Positions 45,095 to 55,078 of a stretch of 64,000 bases of DNA are shown one piece after another. The translations under genes were made by a program, and so were the position numbers. Within the stretch, counting starts at the first letter, position 1. The number at the start of each line of letters is the position of its first letter. Below the pieces are notes generated by a model. That model made no database searches. It saw only the letters and a program-made list of their open reading frames with translations, and was not told where the DNA came from. Origin of the DNA: Flavobacteria bacterium BBFL7 (GTDB lineage: Bacteria > Bacteroidota > Bacteroidia > Flavobacteriales > Flavobacteriaceae); assembly GCA_000153385.1 (NCBI GenBank), contig CH672375.1, positions 416,352-480,351 of the forward strand, read 5' to 3'.

Positions 45095-47065
45095 CTATAA
45101 AAAGAAGTTCCATACAACACCAAAACGAACTGTAAAATCCCTGTAAGGCGTGCGCGGTGCACTAAAATAATCATCACCACTAGCAAATAGCTGATTGAGA
45201 TGCTCTAGTTTAAAGAATATACGAGTCTGTCTCACCTTTGCATTTACAAAGAAATCAACCATTGGAAACGCGCCTAACTCTTGATCTGTCTGGACTGTAA
45301 ATTCACCTAAAACAGGATCATAAGAATCCATGTAATACTCACTGAAGTATTTTAGGCTAATTCCCGTTTGTAGCAGTAGAGCATTTTTAAAAAGTCGATC
45401 TTTATAATACAAAGAATTTCTAGTTGTAATTTGAGGCACATTAATAATATCTGATCCTTGAGAAACGCTTTGAAACATGATCGTATTATCTATACCAAAA
45501 TATTTGAAAAACTTAATATCCTTGTGCGCTTTAATTTTAAAGTAGGTGATATCTTCTGTAGCTTGAGCTGGTGTTGCATTATAACCAGTTACTTCATTAT
45601 CTGAATTCAACACCTGGTTTTCTTGAAAGTACACATAATCTTGTAAAGTGGTAAAACTGACATCTAGATCTAGATACTTCTCTGATTGTAGTTTAAATGT
45701 CAACTGTTGCTTCTCAACATTACTAAAATTGTTTTGCCAGTTGTAGTTAACATAATCACTTTGAAATAGTTGATAATTGAAATCTGGTGCTCTAGAGCTT
45801 ATAGCTAATCCTGCATCAATCTGAACATCTTTAAAGGCATAGCCTGCACTTCCATTAAGGTATTGACCATCTAAATCACCAGCAATATTAATTCCTGTAG
45901 CTACTTTAATATCGAATTTACCGATTCGTTTCTCAAAAGCTCCTTTAAATTGATACAGCTCACCTTTAAGACGATTAGTTATAAAATTACCAGGCCCTAG
46001 ATTTAGAGTTCTGTTATAACCATAATTATACTCTTGTCTAGCAACACCAGCTTTAAAATACCCTAAGATATAATGATCATATGTTACTCCAGCTTCAATG
46101 GCACCTTGTTCTAGATCAGTCTGATCTCTTAAACCACTACTTACATAAGAGTCTCCCAGAAAACTATTACTTGCGGTGCTTTCTTCATAAAGATATAACT
46201 TATCCTCATAAAAAGCAGTGTTATAAATACGAGCACTATAGTATGATGTAGAATCTTGATCTCCTAAAAACTCATAATCGTGATTTAAATAATAACGCTT
46301 ACCTTCTAGAAAACTAGTAGCGTCGATTAAATTAGGCTCTAGTCTACCACGGTCTTGCAAGTCTTCATTACCGGTTATAAAACCTTCTAAAGATTCTGGG
46401 TCAAGTCCACCATTTTCTTGATTAGAATTATCTTGGAAAACTGTATGCAATCTCAGTCGGTACCTTTTATTTTTTGAAACATAATTAGTAGTAAACTTAA
46501 AATTACCAGTGCTAGTCAGTGTATTCACATAATTCCCAGCACTACGCAATCCTTTATATGAAATTGAAAAATTTAGGCCTGGTGACACATTAGTAGTAAA
46601 AAGAGCATCCAGCTGTTGCCCTTGATTTACAACAGTTTTGAAGTATAATTCAGTAAATGGTGTGGGAACATGGTAATCCAACACATCATCAATTTCTATA
46701 TAATTAAAATGTCTAGCTCGGGCACCTAAACGTGGTGATAACAAGTCCATATCAAAGTTCTTCCCTAAACTATTATAGGGTCTTCCTATATTATGGAAAG
46801 GCATTAATTCAAAATCATCACGACGCAAGTAATTATATTTATAATCCTTGGCCATAGTTAGAGTTGTGTCTACAAAGGTCGTATCCCGATCTTGCGATAT
46901 GATTAAATAATCCGTAATGGGCGGCTTTTCTCCTTCTACAGTCAGGTCTTTTTCATTTCCAAATTGAGGACGATTATTGTTAAGACCACTAGTTGTGGTT
47001 TGAGTAGGCAATTGAGCCCATGCCCAAAGCGGTAATAGTAAAAAGAGTAAAATATTCTTATTCAT
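45095..47065 (-). CDS. putative porin (Porin_10-type outer-membrane protein)
   Basis: I use the ATG at 47065 (MNKNILLFLLLPLWAWAQ), the second of two close ATGs, giving 656 residues. A signal peptide is followed by DTTFVDTTLTMAKDYKYNYLRRDDFELMPF and many aromatic-ended beta strands, ending FRDFTVRFGVVWNFFL-like. The N-terminal region and barrel match the Flavobacteriia putative porin family. A terminal Phe-Leu is typical of outer-membrane barrels. Solute unknown. Confidence 0.8.
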   Translation of the reverse strand: MNKNILLFLLLPLWAWAQLPTQTTTSGLNNNRPQFGNEKDLTVEGEKPPITDYLIISQDRDTTFVDTTLTMAKDYKYNYLRRDDFELMPFHNIGRPYNSLGKNFDMDLLSPRLGARARHFNYIEIDDVLDYHVPTPFTELYFKTVVNQGQQLDALFTTNVSPGLNFSISYKGLRSAGNYVNTLTSTGNFKFTTNYVSKNKRYRLRLHTVFQDNSNQENGGLDPESLEGFITGNEDLQDRGRLEPNLIDATSFLEGKRYYLNHDYEFLGDQDSTSYYSARIYNTAFYEDKLYLYEESTASNSFLGDSYVSSGLRDQTDLEQGAIEAGVTYDHYILGYFKAGVARQEYNYGYNRTLNLGPGNFITNRLKGELYQFKGAFEKRIGKFDIKVATGINIAGDLDGQYLNGSAGYAFKDVQIDAGLAISSRAPDFNYQLFQSDYVNYNWQNNFSNVEKQQLTFKLQSEKYLDLDVSFTTLQDYVYFQENQVLNSDNEVTGYNATPAQATEDITYFKIKAHKDIKFFKYFGIDNTIMFQSVSQGSDIINVPQITTRNSLYYKDRLFKNALLLQTGISLKYFSEYYMDSYDPVLGEFTVQTDQELGAFPMVDFFVNAKVRQTRIFFKLEHLNQLFASGDDYFSAPRTPYRDFTVRFGVVWNFFL

Positions 47066-47086
47066 GTGCATAGCTGCTCAAGGCAT

Positions 47087-47094
47087 CAAAAGTA
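47087..47094 (-). promoter_or_regulatory. porin promoter -7 element
   Basis: TACTTTTG on the minus strand fits TAnnTTTG and lies 21 bases before the porin ATG. Confidence 0.5.
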
Positions 47095-47250
47095 AACATT
47101 ATAACGCTTTTAATGTGGTCGTATTATTAAAAACGATAAACATACCTCAGCATATTTGGTGATTAGGCATTCTACTTAATACCTAATTAGAAAGTCACGA
47201 ACATCATCGCATTTCAAAAATAATAAGGAGTAATATTCATATTTTAGCAG

Positions 47251-47850
47251 ATGCTTTTAAATCAAATACATCCCAATTTATTAGAATGTGGTACAGATGA
47301 GGCTGGTCGTGGTTGTCTTTGCGGACCTGTAACGGCTGCTGCTGTTATCCTACCACCAGATTTTAAAAGTGACCTATTAGATGATAGTAAGAAGCTTTCG
47401 CGAAAGCGTAGATATCAACTACGTTCTCTTATTGAAGAACATGCTATTTCTTACCACGTTTCTCATGTAATGATGGAAACGATTGATGAAATTAATATAC
47501 TTAATGCCAGTATACTGGCCATGCATCAGGCTATAGACGGATTGAAAATTAATCCCGAACACATAGCAGTAGATGGCAACCGGTTTAAACCATATGCAGA
47601 CATACAAGCCACGACCGTCATTAAAGGTGATGGTAAGTATTTACATATCGCTGCTGCTTCAATTCTAGCAAAAACATATAGGGATGATTATATGGAAAAA
47701 ATAGCTCGAGAACATCCCGAGTATGACTGGCATAAAAATCAAGGTTATCCCACAAAAAAGCATCGTGAGGCCATCAAAAAATACGGAACCACTCCTTATC
47801 ACAGGATGACTTTTAAACTTTTACCCGACGATTTAAAAGGCAAGTTATAA
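47251..47850 (+). CDS. rnhB: ribonuclease HII
   Basis: A 199-residue RNase HII, cutting RNA in RNA-DNA hybrids. It has the catalytic [19 protein letters not shown] near 14-32, VDGNRF near 111-116 and [21 protein letters not shown] near 125-145. The palindrome encodes LSRKR (about 50-54), replacing the usual DDSKKLSxKxR surface turn without an obvious change in length. Confidence 0.95.
   Translation: MLLNQIHPNLLECGTDEAGRGCLCGPVTAAAVILPPDFKSDLLDDSKKLSRKRRYQLRSLIEEHAISYHVSHVMMETIDEINILNASILAMHQAIDGLKINPEHIAVDGNRFKPYADIQATTVIKGDGKYLHIAAASILAKTYRDDYMEKIAREHPEYDWHKNQGYPTKKHREAIKKYGTTPYHRMTFKLLPDDLKGKL
47394..47407. repeat. iterated palindrome copy 11
   Basis: Perfect 14-bp palindrome inside rnhB, read as LSRKR. 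Confidence 0.95.
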
Positions 47851-47888
47851 CTTATTGCAAACTGTGACGTTATCCTTAATTATCTTTT

Positions 47889-47896
47889 TATTTTTG
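47889..47896 (+). promoter_or_regulatory. TAnnTTTG element before the large lipoprotein gene
   Basis: TATTTTTG lies 16 bases before the ATG at 47913. Confidence 0.4.
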
Positions 47897-47912
47897 TTCA
47901 AATCCTACAACT

Positions 47913-50342
47913 ATGCGTGGCCTAATTGCCGTCCTTTTACTCAGTCTTTTTTTAATAGGTTGTAAAGATAATACTACCGTTAATCAACAGATTCTAAATC
48001 GTATTCCTACAGACTCTAAAATAATCATTGCTACTAATGATGTAAAGAATCTAAGCGATGTAATTTCCACTAGCTCACTTCTAGAAGAAGTTAAAGACTT
48101 AACACGCATCAAGGAGTTAAAAACCGCAAGCGAGTTTTTACTAGATTATAATTTAAAAGGAGAAAGTGTTATCGCTATTAGTCCTGAAGGGAAAGATAAT
48201 ATAGCAATCACTTTAATAACCGATCTTATTGAAAGTAAAATTGTTATCGAAGACAGTATGTCTGTTCACACTTATAATCAGATTACATATGCCGAAGACA
48301 GCACACATGCTGCGCCTTATTATTACCTAAATCATAACGGTTTTCACATAGCGAGCACATCTCGTCTTGTTATAGAAAGTTTAATAAGACGCAATGTGGA
48401 AGACTACATTTTTGATTCTCAATTTGCATCAATTTATAATCGCACTTCTGGCACAGATTTAAGCATTTATGTACACGGTTCACAAAAAGACTGGCTACAG
48501 CACTTTTTATTAAAACAAAACGCAAGTAATTCTAAGGTAAGAGGTCATTGGTTTCAATTAGAGCCACGTAAAACAGATCATGCATTTAATATTGATGGAA
48601 TTTTCACTTATGCTGATTCGTCACAGCAATTTCATGCAATTTTTAATGACTTAAAAGCGCAACAAAATCGCGTACCTATCATTATACCCAGCAATGTTAA
48701 TCAAGCTGTAATGGTAACTTATGGTGACGTCCATAAACTACATAGACAGGTAGATAATTATAACGGCACTACCTCAAAACTCAATAAAACACTGCAACTT
48801 ATTTTAGAAAATAGTACTGAGCTTGCACAGGTTGCTTTACCCAAAACAGAAGCACTTGTTTTCTCACTAAAGCCTTTTGAAGCTTTATTTATGGACATGG
48901 ATAGCGCCACCAGCGCAAAGTTTGACTACCGCAATTTCACTATTTACGAGCTTAGAGAACCTGTTAAGACTCAAGGCATGCAACCATTATTGCCTATTGA
49001 CAACTATAAATTTCTTACTGTAATTGAAGATTTTTTAATCCTGTCTACTACAGCCACAGCACCAGAAGAATTTATTGTAAGTTACCAAAACAAATCTGCA
49101 TTATCACAACAAGCCTGGTGGGAAGATTTATCAAATAACATAAGTGATTCTAGTACACTGATGTATTTTACTAGCTTAAATAAAATCCAAGAATCTACTA
49201 CAGATAAACAAGATTCAAAAATTCTAAATAAAGTATCCCGTAAAGATTTTCCTTTTATGGTCAGTCAGTACGTGCATGAGAAAGAATATGCTCATTACCA
49301 TACCAGCATACCGCAACTAGACGCAAGCATTCAATCTACTGGAATTGTACAATCTGGGTCATTTAAATCGCCACGCAAGATTATCGCCGGTCCATTTTTA
49401 TTCCCTAATCATCTTACCGGCAAGCACGATGTTGCATTTCAAGATGAGGACTTTACATTACATTTAATATCAGACACTGGTAAAAAACATTGGAGTAAAA
49501 ATCTAGACGCTGCCCTTTTAGGCGATATCGCAGCTGTAGATGGATATAAAAACGGTCGTAAACAACTCGCCTTTTCAACCACTAATTCAATTTATTATCT
49601 AGATCGTAATGGAAAAGATGTCAATAAATATCCGATAGAAATTAAAGGAGGAAACACACAACCACTCAGTGTTTTTGATTATGATAAGAATCGCAATTAT
49701 CGTTTCCTAGTGACACAAGGAAAAACGCTTACCATGTTTGACATAAATGGTAATGAAGTAAAGGGTTTTAAATATAAAAAGCAAGATGAAATTATTAGTC
49801 AACCACAACATTATAGAGTAGGAAATCGTGATTACATCGCTTTCGCGAAAGCAGACAACACCATCTCACTGCTTAATCGAACTGGAAAAGTGAGAACCAA
49901 GGTTAAAGATAAAATAGCCCTTAATGGAGCCATGAGTTTTCAAAAGAATTTGATTAAAATGTTAGATGGTAATAAATTAATTTATTTAAACCCTACCACT
50001 GGTCAAGTTACTGATTCTGGTAAAAAATTATCTGACACACAACATTACATAGCATTGAACAGTATCGAAATAATTCAAAACAATAACAAATTAATTGTTA
50101 ACGGTAAAACAGTGGATTTACCTTACGGTACTTACAATGATGTTAAAATAAACCAGCTCTTGAGGGAAGAGTTTATTCATGTAATTGAATCTGGAGAGAA
50201 CCAAGTTTATTTACTTGATAAACAAGGTGCAATCTTAAATTCTTTCCCAGTGTATGGAAAAGAAAATACCGCTATTGCAGTTTCTAAAAGTAACTATCTA
50301 GCCACTTTAGATGGCGATGATATTATTATTTATAAATGGTAA
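47913..50342 (+). CDS. large envelope lipoprotein with C-terminal beta-propeller
   Basis: An 809-residue lipoprotein with lipobox cysteine 17 (LFLIGC). The N-terminal half (RIPTDSKIIIATNDVKNLSD, then EGKDNIAITLITDL) resembles DUF3352-type proteins. The C-terminal half has repeated blade-like segments (GPFLFPNHLTG, LHLISDTGKKHWSK, IYYLDRNGKDVNKYPIEI). It follows rnhB in the same orientation; such a pair is common in Flavobacteriia by my memory. Function unknown. The palindrome encodes AFAKA near 643-647. Confidence 0.6.
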   Translation: MRGLIAVLLLSLFLIGCKDNTTVNQQILNRIPTDSKIIIATNDVKNLSDVISTSSLLEEVKDLTRIKELKTASEFLLDYNLKGESVIAISPEGKDNIAITLITDLIESKIVIEDSMSVHTYNQITYAEDSTHAAPYYYLNHNGFHIASTSRLVIESLIRRNVEDYIFDSQFASIYNRTSGTDLSIYVHGSQKDWLQHFLLKQNASNSKVRGHWFQLEPRKTDHAFNIDGIFTYADSSQQFHAIFNDLKAQQNRVPIIIPSNVNQAVMVTYGDVHKLHRQVDNYNGTTSKLNKTLQLILENSTELAQVALPKTEALVFSLKPFEALFMDMDSATSAKFDYRNFTIYELREPVKTQGMQPLLPIDNYKFLTVIEDFLILSTTATAPEEFIVSYQNKSALSQQAWWEDLSNNISDSSTLMYFTSLNKIQESTTDKQDSKILNKVSRKDFPFMVSQYVHEKEYAHYHTSIPQLDASIQSTGIVQSGSFKSPRKIIAGPFLFPNHLTGKHDVAFQDEDFTLHLISDTGKKHWSKNLDAALLGDIAAVDGYKNGRKQLAFSTTNSIYYLDRNGKDVNKYPIEIKGGNTQPLSVFDYDKNRNYRFLVTQGKTLTMFDINGNEVKGFKYKKQDEIISQPQHYRVGNRDYIAFAKADNTISLLNRTGKVRTKVKDKIALNGAMSFQKNLIKMLDGNKLIYLNPTTGQVTDSGKKLSDTQHYIALNSIEIIQNNNKLIVNGKTVDLPYGTYNDVKINQLLREEFIHVIESGENQVYLLDKQGAILNSFPVYGKENTAIAVSKSNYLATLDGDDIIIYKW
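49838..49853. repeat. iterated palindrome copy 12
   Basis: Perfect 14-bp core (49839-49852) inside the large lipoprotein gene, read as AFAKA; the outermost base pair is not complementary. Confidence 0.95.
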
Positions 50343-50351
50343 GAGCAATAT

Positions 50352-51431
50352 TTATGTCCTAAATTCAATTTCAAAGTCAGCAATTATTTCTTGAACACAT
50401 TTTTCATGAGCTTCAAAATACTTACTATCTTTTAACCTATTGTTTTTAGCTCTATATTTTTCAAAAGAACCACTTCTATACGTATCTGGCAATTGAGGAT
50501 GAACATAGTATTTTTTACACACTGTTCTGGTATTGCCTAAGGCATCTGCCGCAGCATCATAAGATTTAAGGATATTTTTTTCGCATTCCTTTTCATTCTC
50601 ATAGGACTCAAGTTCGATTAGTTTTGAGAAAAACTCTCGTGTTGCGCCCCATGTTCTAAAGTCTTTTGCGCTAAAAATTTCTCCAGCAACATCATGTATA
50701 TAATCATTAATCATCCCACTATCGACAGAATGATGTCGTCCGTTTTCATCATAATATTGAAATAATTCCCATCCTGGTATTTCCTCACATTGATGAATAT
50801 GTTCTACTAGATCTAAGTCCTCAATACTTGTTTCTTGAGGCACTCCTTTTTTACCAGTAAATGAAAAAAGTACTCCTTTGTCTGTGTCCGTTACATGCTT
50901 TGTACGCATTGTAGACAATCCATAGGTGTCATTTTTATCAGCATAATACTGATTACCAACTCTTACATATGTTTGATCCATAATACTCAATACTAAAGCA
51001 AGGCATTTAGTCTTCGGCATTCCATCCTGATTGAGATCATTTTCTAATCTCTTTCTAATTTTAGGTAATGCCTTTGCAAAAGCAGACATTTTAAAAAATT
51101 TTGTTTGATTGCGTAATAAGGACCACATATCATGATATAAATAGACTTTTCTACCTTTATCATCGCGACCTACTACCTGTAAATGCCCATTAGGCAATTC
51201 ACTGATACGAACCTCGCTCCACGCAGGTGGAATCACCAAAGATTTTATTCTTTTGAGTTGTTTTTTATCAACTAGTCGTTCTTTGTTATGAATTAGATAA
51301 GTAAAACCTCTACCGTATTTTTTACGGTATATATTAAGATGATCATTGTGTATATAAATCAGATCTGCCAGTTGAGCAGCCGCCTCTGGTTGTGTGATGC
51401 ATTCTTTTATTTGGTCGGGTGATAGAGTCAT
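50352..51431 (-). CDS. DNA topoisomerase IB
   Basis: The 359-residue protein follows the poxvirus/eukaryote-like type IB layout: KQLKRIKSLVIPPAWSEVRI, GRDDKGRKVYLYH, RVGNQYYADKNDTYGLSTMR, SFTGKKG and a C-terminal CKKYYVHPQL with the probable active-site Tyr. It relaxes supercoils through a 3' phosphotyrosine link. Bacterial copies are scattered and largely accessory. Its neighbours give no hint of a specialised role. Confidence 0.9.
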   Translation of the reverse strand: MTLSPDQIKECITQPEAAAQLADLIYIHNDHLNIYRKKYGRGFTYLIHNKERLVDKKQLKRIKSLVIPPAWSEVRISELPNGHLQVVGRDDKGRKVYLYHDMWSLLRNQTKFFKMSAFAKALPKIRKRLENDLNQDGMPKTKCLALVLSIMDQTYVRVGNQYYADKNDTYGLSTMRTKHVTDTDKGVLFSFTGKKGVPQETSIEDLDLVEHIHQCEEIPGWELFQYYDENGRHHSVDSGMINDYIHDVAGEIFSAKDFRTWGATREFFSKLIELESYENEKECEKNILKSYDAAADALGNTRTVCKKYYVHPQLPDTYRSGSFEKYRAKNNRLKDSKYFEAHEKCVQEIIADFEIEFRT

Positions 51432-51514
51432 GACTTAAAAATAGAATAGTATTCCATTTTTAAAACATAAAAAAAGACTAATTCTGAAACAATTAGCGTA
51501 GTAGACTTAGGTTT

Positions 51515-52210
51515 TTAAACGAGTTCTGCTTCAAATAATTCTGAAAAATAAAGTTTAATTTTCTCTTTTACTTCTTCTTCATTTACTGGTCGCTTTAACT
51601 CTGCAGCAAGTGAAGTGACTGCTTTATCCTCAATACCACAAGGAATAATATGATCAAAGTAGCCCAAGTTGGTATTTACATTAAATGCAAATCCGTGCAT
51701 CGTTACCCAGCGGCTAGCGCGCACGCCCATCGCACAAATTTTGCGAGCAAATGGTGTTCCTACATCCAGCCACACACCTGTTTCTCCATCACTACGTTCT
51801 CCTTTAAGACCATAATCTGCAAGGATTTTTATAAATATTTCCTCTAGGAAACGTAAGTATTTATGAATGTCTGTAAAGAAGTTTTCTAGGTCTAGTATAG
51901 GATAACCTACAATCTGTCCTGGCCCATGGTAGGTAATATCACCACCACGATTGATTTTATAAAAAGTAGCGCCTATGTTTTTAAGTAAACTTTCGTTAGC
52001 GAGTAAGTTTTCAAGCTCTCCACTTTTACCTAATGTATATACGTGATCATGCTCTACAAATAGTAAATGATTATTAGTTTCAAGACCTGCATCTTCTCTC
52101 CTATTCTTAATTTTTATATCAATTATATCTTTGAAAAGTTGCTCTTGATGATCCCAAGTTTCTTTATAATCCTTGCGACCCAAATCTTTAAACTGCACTT
52201 GTTTATTCAT
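51515..52210 (-). CDS. lipB: octanoyltransferase
   Basis: A 231-residue LipB that moves octanoyl groups from acyl carrier protein to lipoyl domains. It has the RGGDITYHGPGQIVGYPILDL segment, RKICAMGVRASRWVTMHGFAFN with the conserved Lys, and IIPCGIEDKAVTSL with the catalytic Cys. The enzyme is complete. Its partner lipA is not in the window. Confidence 0.95.
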   Translation of the reverse strand: MNKQVQFKDLGRKDYKETWDHQEQLFKDIIDIKIKNRREDAGLETNNHLLFVEHDHVYTLGKSGELENLLANESLLKNIGATFYKINRGGDITYHGPGQIVGYPILDLENFFTDIHKYLRFLEEIFIKILADYGLKGERSDGETGVWLDVGTPFARKICAMGVRASRWVTMHGFAFNVNTNLGYFDHIIPCGIEDKAVTSLAAELKRPVNEEEVKEKIKLYFSELFEAELV

Positions 52211-52264
52211 ATGGCAAAGGTAAGATTTATCACCTCGAAATAATAAAAGTATACCTCGAATAAA

Positions 52265-52996
52265 TTAAGGTTCGATTTCATGGATTATATTTTGTAGATA
52301 CTCTCTATGTTCTTTCAATTGATCTCTAAATTGATATAATTCAAATTGATAAGCATCAAACACTATTAAATTAAAATAAGCTACCCTATTACGGTAATCA
52401 TAGCTCTCATTAAAGTAAGTCATACAATCATCATTGCATTCTCCTTCAGATATAAATGCTGCAAACCAACTATTATTATCCTTCAAATAATTCATATTTT
52501 CATGAAGAACATTTTGAGCAGATTTTATATAAATATCAGATATTTTATTATAAGCATTATAGTCTGCCGTTATCTTTTGAGAAAGTAATGATAAAGAGTC
52601 ATTATCTGACCTAATCATATCTGATCTGACTGCAGCACGATCATCTATTTCAGGAAACAAAAATCCAAAAAGCATTTGATTACAATTTTCACAGTTTGAA
52701 ATAGGTTCGTCCGTTGGTGTGTAAATAATTTTTGAAATAATGGGCTCAAAAGCTTCATATTGCTCCATAACCGTATCTAATTCTTGAATATGCTGATCCA
52801 TATAAGTAAGGACCGTTTGAGCATGCTTGAGATTGTCTTGCTTAATTTTTGCTTGTGCATTTTTATTATTAACCCATAATGCAATTAAAATCCCAGCAAC
52901 CACAAGAACTATTTCACCAATAGCATACAGTAGGTACTTTCTAAATGAACGTGCACGAATAGTATTGAATCTTAATTTATTGAAGATCTTCATCAA
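52265..52996 (-). CDS. DUF6090 family membrane protein
   Basis: A 243-residue protein with a conserved N-terminus (RARSFRKYLLYAIGEIVLVV), a single membrane helix (about 22-43, AGILIALWVNN) and a long periplasmic helical region with a few cysteines (ECNDDCMTYF, NCENCNQ). It matches the DUF6090 family, abundant in Flavobacteriia. Function unknown. The CxxC-like pairs could bind metal or form disulfides. Confidence 0.75.
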   Translation of the reverse strand: MMKIFNKLRFNTIRARSFRKYLLYAIGEIVLVVAGILIALWVNNKNAQAKIKQDNLKHAQTVLTYMDQHIQELDTVMEQYEAFEPIISKIIYTPTDEPISNCENCNQMLFGFLFPEIDDRAAVRSDMIRSDNDSLSLLSQKITADYNAYNKISDIYIKSAQNVLHENMNYLKDNNSWFAAFISEGECNDDCMTYFNESYDYRNRVAYFNLIVFDAYQFELYQFRDQLKEHREYLQNIIHEIEP

Positions 52997-53036
52997 AAAG
53001 TAATTTTATTAAAAGTAATAAAAGAACTCTAATTCA

Positions 53037-53195
53037 CTAATCGTTACTTTTATTAAGTATAATAAGTGCAGCAATCACTCCAGGAACCCAACCTAGACAG
53101 GTCAGTATAAAAACAATTAAAATAGAACCACATCCTTTTCCTATCACAGATAATGGAGGAAAAATAATTGCAAGTAATACACGCCAGAAACTCAT
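53037..53195 (-). CDS. YqaE/Pmp3 family small membrane protein
   Basis: A 52-residue protein with two hydrophobic helices: MSFWRVLLAIIFPPLSVIGK and GSILIVFILTCLGWVPGVIA. The FPPLSV and CLGWVPGVIAA patterns match the Pmp3/YqaE family, stress-related proteins of the membrane. Its short length is normal for the family. It lies 40 bases upstream of the DUF6090 gene on the same strand and faces lysS across a 160-base gap. Confidence 0.88.
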   Translation of the reverse strand: MSFWRVLLAIIFPPLSVIGKGCGSILIVFILTCLGWVPGVIAALIILNKSND

Positions 53196-53305
53196 ATATT
53201 TATTCAGTAATCAGTTGGAAAAAAAATTAAAACTATACTTAAATAGTAAATGAATTAAGGAACAAAATGTCCCATAATTAAAAATAGGACTCTATAAAAA
53301 CAATT

Positions 53306-53335
53306 TTGTTACACCATGTAAGCAAGTTATCTTTG
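53306..53335 (+). promoter_or_regulatory. lysS promoter
   Basis: TTG (53306-53308) and TATCTTTG (53328-53335) are 19 bases apart, a textbook Bacteroidota sigma promoter. The lysS ATG follows 20 bases later. Confidence 0.65.
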
Positions 53336-53355
53336 CAAGCTTAATAAATTAAGAC

Positions 53356-55047
53356 ATGAATCCACTTTCTGAACAAGAAATCATACGCCGCGAGAAACTA
53401 GGCAAATTGCGTGAGATGGGAATTGATCCTTATCCAGCAGCTTTATATCCTGTAGATAACACATCTACATCCATAAAAGCAGATTTCAAAGAAGGTAAAC
53501 AGGTAAACGTTGCAGGACGTTTAATGTCTAGACGTATTGCTGGAGCAGCCTCATTTGCAGAGCTTCAAGATAGTGAAGGTCGTATACAAGTATATTTTAA
53601 CCGCGATGAAATCTGTCCTGGCGACGATAAATCACAATATAATGATGTTTATAAAAAGCTTCTAGATATAGGAGATATTATAGGTATAGAAGGAGAATTA
53701 TTTAAAACACAGGTGGGCGAAATGACCATCATGGTTAAAAAATTCACACTTCTTACTAAAGCATTAAAACCATTACCATTACCTAAAGTTGATGCAGAAG
53801 GTAAAGTACATGACGGATTTGTAGATCCAGAAATGCGTTATCGCCAGCGTTATGCAGATCTAGTGGTAAATCCACAAGTGAAAGAAGTTTTTGTAAAACG
53901 TACAAAGTTATTTAATGCCATGCGCAACTTTTTTAACGAGCGCGAGTACTTTGAAGTAGAAACTCCTATCCTACAACCTATACCAGGTGGAGCTGCAGCA
54001 AGACCATTTATCACTCACCACAATTCATTAGACATACCGCTTTATATGCGTATAGCAAATGAGTTGTATTTGAAAAGATTAATCGTAGGTGGTTTTGATG
54101 GTGTATATGAATTCAGTAAAAACTTCCGTAATGAAGGAATGGATCGTACTCATAATCCAGAGTTTACCGCAATGGAGATCTATGTAGCATATAAGGACTA
54201 CAACTGGATGATGGATTTTACAGAGCGCCTTCTAGAACATTGTGCCGTTTCTGTTAATGGAAAAACAAGCAGCCAGTTTGGAGAGCAGACTATAGAGTGG
54301 AAAGCTCCTTATCCTAGAATCACCATGCGTCAATCGATCATTGATTTTACAGGATTTGACATTGATGGAAAAAGTGAGGCTGATTTATACGCTTTCGCGA
54401 AAGCGGAAGGAATCGATGTCGATACCACAATGGGTAAAGGAAAGCTTATCGATGAAATCTTTGGAGAGAAGTGTGAAGGAAACTATATCCAACCTACCTT
54501 CATAACAGATTATCCTAAAGAGATGTCACCGTTATGTAAAGCACATAGAGATAATCCAGAACTTACAGAACGTTTTGAACTTATGGTGTGTGGTAAAGAG
54601 ATTGCAAATGCTTACTCTGAGTTGAATGACCCTATTGATCAACGTGAGCGTTTTGAAGCACAAGTTGCACTAGCAGATCGTGGTGATGATGAGGCGATGT
54701 TTATCGATCAGGATTTCTTAAGAGCACTAGAATATGGTATGCCACCTACCAGTGGACTAGGAATAGGTATGGATCGTTTAATTATGTTTTTAACTAATAA
54801 TCCATCAATACAAGAAGTATTATTCTTCCCTCAAATGAAACCTGAGAAGAAAGCTCTAGATCTTACCGAAGATGAAAAAACCGTCTTTGATATTCTTAAA
54901 AAAGAGTCTGAAATGGACTTAAATGATCTGAAAGGACAAGCTGGATTAAGTAATAAGAAATGGGACAAAGCAGTTAAAGGCTTAAATGGAAAGAAGATCA
55001 CCAAAGTAGAAAAGACAGATGATTCTTTAACTATTAAAACCATTTAG
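53356..55047 (+). CDS. lysS: lysyl-tRNA synthetase, class II
   Basis: A 563-residue class II enzyme with an OB-fold anticodon domain (VNVAGRLMSRRIAGAASFAEL), motif 2 FRNEGMDRTHNPEFT and motif 3 GLGIGMDRLIMFLT. About 65 residues after motif 3 add a charged, winged-helix-like tail (EDEKTVFDILKKESEMDLND), typical for Bacteroidota LysRS by my memory. The palindrome encodes AFAKA (about 346-350) in the insertion between motifs. Full length. Confidence 0.95.
   Translation: MNPLSEQEIIRREKLGKLREMGIDPYPAALYPVDNTSTSIKADFKEGKQVNVAGRLMSRRIAGAASFAELQDSEGRIQVYFNRDEICPGDDKSQYNDVYKKLLDIGDIIGIEGELFKTQVGEMTIMVKKFTLLTKALKPLPLPKVDAEGKVHDGFVDPEMRYRQRYADLVVNPQVKEVFVKRTKLFNAMRNFFNEREYFEVETPILQPIPGGAAARPFITHHNSLDIPLYMRIANELYLKRLIVGGFDGVYEFSKNFRNEGMDRTHNPEFTAMEIYVAYKDYNWMMDFTERLLEHCAVSVNGKTSSQFGEQTIEWKAPYPRITMRQSIIDFTGFDIDGKSEADLYAFAKAEGIDVDTTMGKGKLIDEIFGEKCEGNYIQPTFITDYPKEMSPLCKAHRDNPELTERFELMVCGKEIANAYSELNDPIDQRERFEAQVALADRGDDEAMFIDQDFLRALEYGMPPTSGLGIGMDRLIMFLTNNPSIQEVLFFPQMKPEKKALDLTEDEKTVFDILKKESEMDLNDLKGQAGLSNKKWDKAVKGLNGKKITKVEKTDDSLTIKTI
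54390..54405. repeat. iterated palindrome copy 13
   Basis: Perfect 16-bp copy inside lysS, read as AFAKA. Confidence 0.95.
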
Positions 55048-55078
55048 AACATTAATATTCTTTTTAAAAAAATTATAC

